This document shows, one piece after another, positions 61,201 through 64,000 of a stretch of DNA of 64,000 nt. The notes under the pieces were generated by a model that was not told the DNA's origin, did not search any database, and was given only the letters and a program-made list of their open reading frames with translations. This DNA comes from Archilochus colubris (lineage: Eukaryota > Chordata > Aves > Apodiformes > Trochilidae). Made by a program: the position numbers and the translations under genes. Each line of letters opens with the position of its first letter. Positions within the stretch are counted from its first letter, which is position 1. The stretch lies in assembly GCA_023079485.1 (NCBI GenBank), contig CM041090.1:2771180-2835179 (forward strand), read 5' to 3'.

Positions 61201-63272
61201 AGAAACTATCTGCAAAGGAACTCTGGTTTCCAGATGAGTGCAGAGGCAGAGAGCCCCTACGTGATTTCTTAATTATGTATTTCTAACATTTCTCAAGTGA
61301 GTTCTGTTCTTATTACTGTAAGGCAGAAGACCTTTAGCTGCTTGTGTCATTCCACAAATAAGCCAGGTTTAAAAGGGAATTGTATTTCTCTCACTAATTT
61401 AATGACTACAAATTCATTGAATTGTGGAACTCAGCATTTTGCACACTCTGTGATGTAGGGCCTTTGCAAAGCTTTCACTGCTAGAGATTTTCAAGGCAAA
61501 GCTCAGCACTGCCTTCCCTGGCAGAGTTGTTCTCAGAGCCTGCAACAGATTTATGGAGGAAGAAATGCTTCAAGACCAAGAGAGTTTTGGAGATTTCTGC
61601 CCTGAGGAGACATTTTTGGATGCTCTTTTAAGTGAGAAGGCAGAAGTGGATGAAGGACTATGGGAATTTCCCAGCTGTCACAAGGAACACAGAAGATGTC
61701 TTGTTTTAGAGGATCTCAAATTGTGCCCTAACCATTTGGGGACTGGCTGTTCAGAAGCAGCCTGCAACACTTTAACTAAGTGTGCTGTTGCTTACGACAT
61801 AATTTGTAGACCAAATCCTTACTTGATGTGAAATGGTATTTTTTTACTCTCTGTTGCTTGTTACAGAGCAGGAATTTGCAGGCTGGAAAATGCTGGTTTG
61901 CAGTGTGTTGGCAATAGCTGTATGAGATAATGAATTTCAGTGGCTGAAGGACTGGCAAAATGTTTAAAACTGTTTAGTTTCCTCTTTGAGAGCAGAATAT
62001 GAGTTGCTACACAAGAACCTGATAATTGGTTTTGGAGACCTTGAATTGTTCCAATACTTCCAAATACTCCTTGGAAAACTGAATGGTTGTTTTTTTTAAA
62101 GGGATATTTTCTATTGAAATATTTCTGTAGAGAAACAAGAGAAACCAGGTGCCTCGAGCTGCCAATGAGTGGGTGTGAGTCCACCTGTGCCTGGTTAGGA
62201 CAGGCCCCTATTGGGCATGAGCAAGACCAGGGGGCCAATAAAGGTGGGACACACACCCACAGAGCCAGCTCAGCTCACTCTTGCAAGAGGTAATGGAGAG
62301 GCCAGCAGCTTGTTGAGCCTCAGGAGCAAGAAAGGTTCCTCCCGCTGCATTTGGTGGAGAATGCAGACAACTTGAAAGAAGCAACATACAGATGTCTAAA
62401 GAAGCAGCAGTGTGAGGAGCTGGCAACAGGAACATTCTCCCTGATTTGAAAAAGTGCCCGGGCTAACACTCTCCCTGAAAGGTATGACCAGCAAGCTCTT
62501 TGGATTGGAAACCCCTGAGCAGAGGGAAGCCAAGATAAGGATTCTCTCTTTGGAAACCCCTGAGCAGAGGGAAGCCAGGAGGATGCAATCTCATGAGGAA
62601 GGGTTAAAACCCGTGTATGGAATCCCATGAGGAAGGGTTAAATCCCGTAATCCCATGAGGAACCAGCAAGCTCTTTGGAAACCCCTGAGCAGAGGGAAGC
62701 CAAGAGAAGAGCAGATACAGGAGGGAGAAGAACAACTCAAGTCGGAAAGGCAGAGACTTTGTGAAAAGTATTTCTAAGCTAGGGTTAAATCCCGTAAGCT
62801 ATAAGTGTAAAATGTTTGTAAAAATCCTGTAATCAGTTTTAAATGTTTGTAAAAATTCTGTAATCAGTGTTGGGGAAAAAAAAAAAGAAAAAGGGAGAAA
62901 TGTAGAGAAACAAGATAAACCAGGTGCCTCGAGTTGCCAAAGAGTGGGTGTGAGTCCACCTGTGCCTGGTTAGGACAGGCCCCTATTGGGCATGAGCAAG
63001 ACCGGGGGGCCAATAAAGGTGGGACACACACCCACAGAGGCAGCTCAGCTCACTCTTGCAAGAGGCAATGGAGAAGCTAGCAGCTCGTTGAGCCTCAGGA
63101 GCAAGAAAGGCTCATCCTGCTACATATTTCCAATGCAGTTTCCCTCTTCTCTGCCATGGCACAGGTCTGTGGAGCAATGTCTTTTCCTACAACCTGCTGG
63201 ATGCTTGGCATTCATCAAATCCTACAGAAAGGCGCTCACTGAGATGTACCCAGCACAGGAGTGTTGATGTTG
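31195..63272 (+). CDS. PLA2G4E: Gene B: second cytosolic phospholipase A2 epsilon-like gene (15 exons visible; both ends incomplete)
   Basis: Tandem paralogue of gene A on the same strand, same family role. Exons: 31195-31267, 47056-47192, 50395-50526, 51302-51342, 51785-51827, 52489-52552, 53001-53164, 53385-53477, 53988-54025, 54767-54902, 56680-56816, 57947-58169, 58728-58842, 59376-59513, 63165-63272. They join in frame into 547 residues without a stop. C2 is about residues 10-114 (loops ADLFSQTD and YDENAVIED). The lipase domain begins near 265, with an intact oxyanion motif GGGTR (317-321) and nucleophile Ser349 in GSSGS (codon 56803-56805). The exons for the catalytic Asp and C terminus are not in the window. 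The start codon lies in an unidentified upstream exon. The last visible exon has an altered 3' part and a poor donor, and an LTR element ends 40 bp before it, so the 3' half may be decaying or alternatively terminated. Confidence 0.85.
31731..32063 (-). mobile_element. CR1 LINE 3' fragment
   Basis: Starts CATAGAATCATAGAATTGGC and runs back through reversed ORF2 C-terminal sequence to TCCTTTCAGGTAGTTGTAGA. Same subfamily as the copy at 42834. Confidence 0.93.
33447..33510 (+). mobile_element. CR1 LINE 3' tail fragment
   Basis: GGGGGGTTGGACTCAATGCT followed by CAATCCCTAACATTCTGTG and the diverged octamer ATTCTGTG twice. Only about 65 bp. Confidence 0.75.
34360..34816 (+). mobile_element. CR1 LINE 3' fragment
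   Basis: Plus orientation from ATCGAGGTCCTGGAGCAGGT (ORF2 C terminus) to GGTCCCTTCCAACCCAGCCA and TTCTAT. It keeps a partial open frame ([20 protein letters not shown]). Confidence 0.93.
35000..38729. other. Intronic sequence of gene B, no feature recognised
   Basis: Part of the 15.8 kb intron between the first two visible gene B exons. I see no exon with cPLA2 motifs and no clear transposon in this span. Confidence 0.4.
38730..39550 (-). mobile_element. Solo LTR, ERVL-type (821 bp)
   Basis: Flanked by a perfect 5 bp duplication CATAT (38725-38729 and 39551-39555), the length typical of ERVL integration. Reverse complement begins TGTCCTGCTTCGGGCCAGGA, the style of avian ERVL LTRs. The other terminus reads CG where TG is expected on the + strand, one transition from consensus. 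No internal retroviral sequence adjoins. Confidence 0.8.
40485..40692 (+). mobile_element. Short solo LTR (family of the element at 62126)
   Basis: TGTAGAGAAACAAG...CTGCTACA, 208 bp, with a perfect 6 bp duplication CTATGC at 40479-40484 and 40693-40698. It lacks about 16 bp present in the other copies after CAGGCCCC. Contains AATAAA. Confidence 0.93.
41513..41858 (+). mobile_element. Solo LTR (346 bp), plus orientation
   Basis: TGTTGGGGAAACAG...CTGTTTTCCCACA with a perfect 6 bp duplication TTATTG at 41507-41512 and 41859-41864. Contains TATATAAA near 41762 and AATAAA near 41789. A reverse-oriented relative is at 45882-46228. Confidence 0.92.
42834..43992 (-). mobile_element. CR1 LINE, 1.16 kb, reverse-transcriptase C-terminal part
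   Basis: Tail of CATAGAATCATAGAATCATA at 42838. The minus strand has a 316-codon open frame (43830 to 42880) with [16 protein letters not shown] and [14 protein letters not shown], typical of CR1 ORF2. Further upstream another frame holds [13 protein letters not shown], so a frameshift lies near 43800. 5' truncated, so not autonomous. Confidence 0.95.
45845..45881. repeat. Telomere-like (CCCTAA)n tract, left part
   Basis: CCTAACCCCAACCCTAACCC followed by TAATCC and ACC-rich units. With 46229-46251 it forms a degenerate telomeric array split by a solo LTR. Confidence 0.75.
45882..46228 (-). mobile_element. Solo LTR (347 bp), minus orientation, inside telomere-like repeat
   Basis: Reverse complement of the LTR type at 41513, with perfect 6 bp duplication CAAACC at 45876-45881 and 46229-46234. 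The duplicated target is itself part of the telomere-like array. Confidence 0.92.
46229..46251. repeat. Telomere-like tract, right part
   Basis: CAAACCCAAACCCTAACCCT, then a T-rich run. Continuation of the tract at 45845-45881 after removing the LTR and one target duplication. Confidence 0.7.
47056..47192 (+). CDS. PLA2G4E: Gene B, C2-domain exon 2
   Basis: 137 bp, acceptor AATACAG, donor AAG|GTAAGA. Encodes [15 protein letters not shown] and [17 protein letters not shown], the direct counterpart of gene A exon 6199-6335. Confidence 0.95.
47193..50394 (+). other. Intron of gene B
   Basis: Holds the short LTR at 49790 and a 32 bp tandem duplication (48653-48684 and 48685-48712, unit with GAATAGAAATGGTTGAACAG). 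No other gene recognised. Confidence 0.6.
49790..50108 (+). mobile_element. Short solo LTR with internal duplication (319 bp)
   Basis: Starts TATAGAGAAATGAG (TG to TA at the terminus) and ends CCCGCTACA, with perfect 6 bp duplication ATGTGG at 49784-49789 and 50109-50114. The last 70 bp or so (CCAGCAGCTCGTCGAGC... to GCTACA) occur twice, so the LTR is about 95 bp longer than its relatives. Confidence 0.92.
50395..50526 (+). CDS. PLA2G4E: Gene B, C2-domain exon 3
   Basis: 132 bp. Encodes the loop [10 protein letters not shown] and [16 protein letters not shown]. Acceptor TTCACAG, donor AAG|GTGAGG. Confidence 0.95.
51302..51342 (+). CDS. PLA2G4E: Gene B, linker exon 4
   Basis: 41 bp encoding [13 protein letters not shown]. 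Acceptor TTTTACAG, donor AT|GTGAGT. Confidence 0.9.
51785..51827 (+). CDS. PLA2G4E: Gene B, linker exon 5
   Basis: 43 bp encoding [13 protein letters not shown]. Acceptor CTTTCAG, donor GTAATT, the same donor as gene A. Confidence 0.9.
52489..52552 (+). CDS. PLA2G4E: Gene B, exon 6
   Basis: 64 bp encoding [20 protein letters not shown]. Acceptor GCTACAG, donor CAG|GTTAGA, which is weaker than average. Confidence 0.88.
53001..53164 (+). CDS. PLA2G4E: Gene B, exon 7
   Basis: 164 bp encoding [20 protein letters not shown] and [20 protein letters not shown]. One codon longer than gene A exon 6. Donor TCG|GTATGT. Confidence 0.9.
53385..53477 (+). CDS. PLA2G4E: Gene B, exon 8
   Basis: 93 bp encoding [18 protein letters not shown] and FKEKVTVAK. 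Acceptor TTTTCAG, donor AAG|GTGATT. Confidence 0.9.
53561..53608. repeat. (AT)n/(AC)n microsatellite
   Basis: ATATATACATATATATATAT followed by ACATACACACACACACATG and ATATATA, in the intron after gene B exon 8. Confidence 0.95.
53988..54025 (+). CDS. PLA2G4E: Gene B, exon 9
   Basis: 38 bp encoding [13 protein letters not shown]. Acceptor TTCCTAG, donor GTAAGA. Confidence 0.9.
54767..54902 (+). CDS. PLA2G4E: Gene B, exon 10 (start of lipase domain)
   Basis: 136 bp encoding [20 protein letters not shown] and [16 protein letters not shown]. The acceptor is TTTGAG, with an unusual G at -3 and a short pyrimidine tract; phase and homology fix it. Confidence 0.9.
55034..55917 (-). mobile_element. 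CR1 LINE 3' fragment (0.88 kb)
   Basis: Tail ATCATAGAATCATAGAATTG. The minus strand keeps a 213-codon frame (55713 to 55072) with [20 protein letters not shown] and [17 protein letters not shown]. Small deletions and a short duplication of GATGATGGACTCAATCCA lie near its 5' end at 55880-55917. Confidence 0.95.
56680..56816 (+). CDS. PLA2G4E: Gene B, catalytic exon 11
   Basis: 137 bp encoding [20 protein letters not shown] and [10 protein letters not shown]. The full GGGxR oxyanion motif and GxSGS nucleophile are present. Acceptor TTGAACAG, donor GTAAGG. Confidence 0.95.
57174..57829 (-). mobile_element. CR1 LINE 3' fragment (0.66 kb)
   Basis: Starts AATCATAGAATCGTCTGGGT and runs back to CAGCTTCCTGGCAATCCAG. 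Same subfamily as the copy at 55034, with frameshifts. Confidence 0.95.
57947..58169 (+). CDS. PLA2G4E: Gene B, exon 12
   Basis: 223 bp encoding [20 protein letters not shown] and [16 protein letters not shown]. Acceptor TTCCCCCAG, donor GGG|GTAGTG. Confidence 0.95.
58728..58842 (+). CDS. PLA2G4E: Gene B, exon 13
   Basis: 115 bp encoding [20 protein letters not shown] and [16 protein letters not shown]. Acceptor TTCACAG, donor AAG|GTGATG. Confidence 0.95.
59376..59513 (+). CDS. PLA2G4E: Gene B, exon 14
   Basis: 138 bp encoding [19 protein letters not shown] and [20 protein letters not shown]. Acceptor CTCTGCAG, donor AAG|GTGATG. Confidence 0.95.
59514..62119 (+). other. Intron 14 of gene B, left part
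   Basis: No gene or clear transposon recognised. The 134-codon frame at 60784 and the 92-codon frame at 61553 have no splice sites or family match. Confidence 0.5.
62126..63124 (+). mobile_element. Complete non-autonomous LTR retrotransposon (999 bp)
   Basis: Two 224 bp LTRs (62126-62349 and 62901-63124), both TG...CA, differing at about 13 positions by eye. A perfect 6 bp target duplication TATTTC lies at 62120-62125 and 63125-63130. A purine tract (AAAAAGGGAGAAA) directly precedes the 3' LTR and TTTGGTGGAGAATGC follows the 5' LTR, the place for a primer-binding site. The 551 bp inside has no gag or pol reading frame. Each LTR carries AATAAA (62237-62242, 63012-63017). Same orientation as gene B. 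Confidence 0.93.
62505..62705 (+). repeat. Internal repeats of the LTR element
   Basis: The unit GGAAACCCCTGAGCAGAGGG plus AAGCCA occurs three times, and ATCCCATGAGGAAGGGTTAA-type units about twice between them. Non-coding. Confidence 0.85.
63165..63272 (+). CDS. PLA2G4E: Gene B, exon 15 (altered 3' half)
   Basis: Acceptor GGCACAG. Encodes [20 protein letters not shown], then [15 protein letters not shown] where gene A has [15 protein letters not shown]. Ending at 63272 gives exactly the 108 bp of gene A exon 14, but the donor would be G|GTTGGT, a poor match. Without splicing the frame stops at TAA 63308-63310. Confidence 0.75.
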
Positions 63273-64000
63273 GTTGGTTGCATTTCTGTTTCTACTTGTT
63301 GTCTAATTAATGTTTAAATGATTTAAACAATTTAAATGTTGAAATACTTTCAGATGCATATAGTGTGAAACCTTTATGAAGCTTTTTTAAATGAAAATTG
63401 AGGCAAGTGCTACACAGTTTGTTGTTTTGTTTTGTTTTTTCCCTGAGGTGTCATATTGCCAGTGATATCTAATTAGATTTCCTGCCCTGAATTAAATTAT
63501 AGCAGCATTATTTCCATTAGTGTCACTTGCACTGAGTTTATGCAAGTGGTGATGAACCACCAATTATAGAGCTACTGAAGTTTTTTAACAGATCCCCTTT
63601 GCCAGGGGCCTTTCAGTGAACCTGAGTGTTGTAACAAATATCTCAGTGCTGTGTTTTCTGTCTACCTTGGCAGATCATACTTCACGTATGTTGCTGCTGA
63701 AGATATATCAGTTCTGTAGAACTCCATTTCAGTTTATTTGATCTCTTTGTAAAGCTGTGTGCTCCTTTGAGGTGCTGGTTGTCCTCCCTCTGTTAACCAG
63801 ATGTGGTTAGTGAGTTTGGTTTATGGGTTTTTCATCACTTTCTCTAGGGACGTGTTGCAGAGCCCTGAGCACAATAAATGTGCTGTTATAAAGAGCCATT
63901 GGTCCTCTTTCCCAATCTCATGAGGTGTCATTTAGCACAATCCTTCTCCTCTTCTCTTTTCTGGGCGTCTAAGTCTCCTGACACCATTTTTTTTTTTCCC
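63273..64000. other. No further exon recognised before window end
   Basis: Expected either as intron of gene B or, if exon 15 is unspliced, as 3' UTR. An AATAAA lies at 63873-63878. No counterpart of gene A exon 15 ([12 protein letters not shown] segment) is visible. Confidence 0.5.

Noticed and set aside
60784..61831. 134- and 92-codon frames in gene B intron 14
   Set aside because: No family match, no splice context and ordinary intron composition.
62350..62900. Coding interior of the LTR element
   Set aside because: No open frame of useful length and no retroviral motif; mostly short internal repeats.

Overview
The window is vertebrate nuclear DNA, almost certainly avian. It carries at least twelve CR1 LINE fragments with the bird-typical ATTCTATG 3' tail, endogenous-retrovirus LTRs with 5 or 6 bp target-site duplications, and compact GT-AG introns. 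No prokaryotic features (operons, Shine-Dalgarno sites, CRISPR arrays) are expected or seen.

The main content is two tandem, same-strand (+) genes of the group IV cytosolic phospholipase A2 family, most like PLA2G4E (cPLA2 epsilon, a calcium-dependent N-acyltransferase/phospholipase). Gene A (6199-25548) is represented by 18 joinable exons coding 780 residues. They run from inside the N-terminal C2 domain through the whole lipase domain to a TGA stop. Its start codon and first C2 exon were not found. Gene B (31195-63272 and onward) is represented by 15 exons coding 547 residues. The remaining four or so exons, which should carry the catalytic Asp and the C terminus, would lie past the window end. 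Exon lengths and phases match between the two genes one for one (137, 132, 41, 43, 64, 161/164, 93, 38, 136, 137, 223, 115, 138, 108), so they are tandem duplicates. Gene B has an intact GGGTR oxyanion motif. Gene A reads GCGIR at the same place.

Layout: 1-1318 AT-rich, no gene recognised. 1319-1411 possible last exon and 3' UTR (to about 2225) of an unidentified upstream + strand gene. 2226-6198 spacer with CR1, an (ATT)n array, an AT-rich block and a 249 bp direct repeat. 6199-25548 gene A, with a 0.9 kb (GGAAA)n array, CR1s and a GC-rich repeated block in its introns. 25549-31194 gene A 3' UTR and spacer. 31195-63272 gene B: a 15.8 kb first visible intron holds an ERVL-type solo LTR, two related LTRs in inverted orientation (one sitting inside a telomere-like repeat), a short solo LTR, and a 1.2 kb CR1 with reverse-transcriptase coding. 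Later introns hold further CR1s, another short LTR and a complete 1 kb non-autonomous LTR element. 63273-64000 no gene recognised.

Main points for a second look: the non-autonomous LTR element that ends 40 bp before the acceptor of gene B exon 15, combined with the degraded 3' end of that exon; the G-to-C change in gene A's oxyanion hole; and the small LTR family with four copies here, three insertions of which keep perfect 6 bp target-site duplications.
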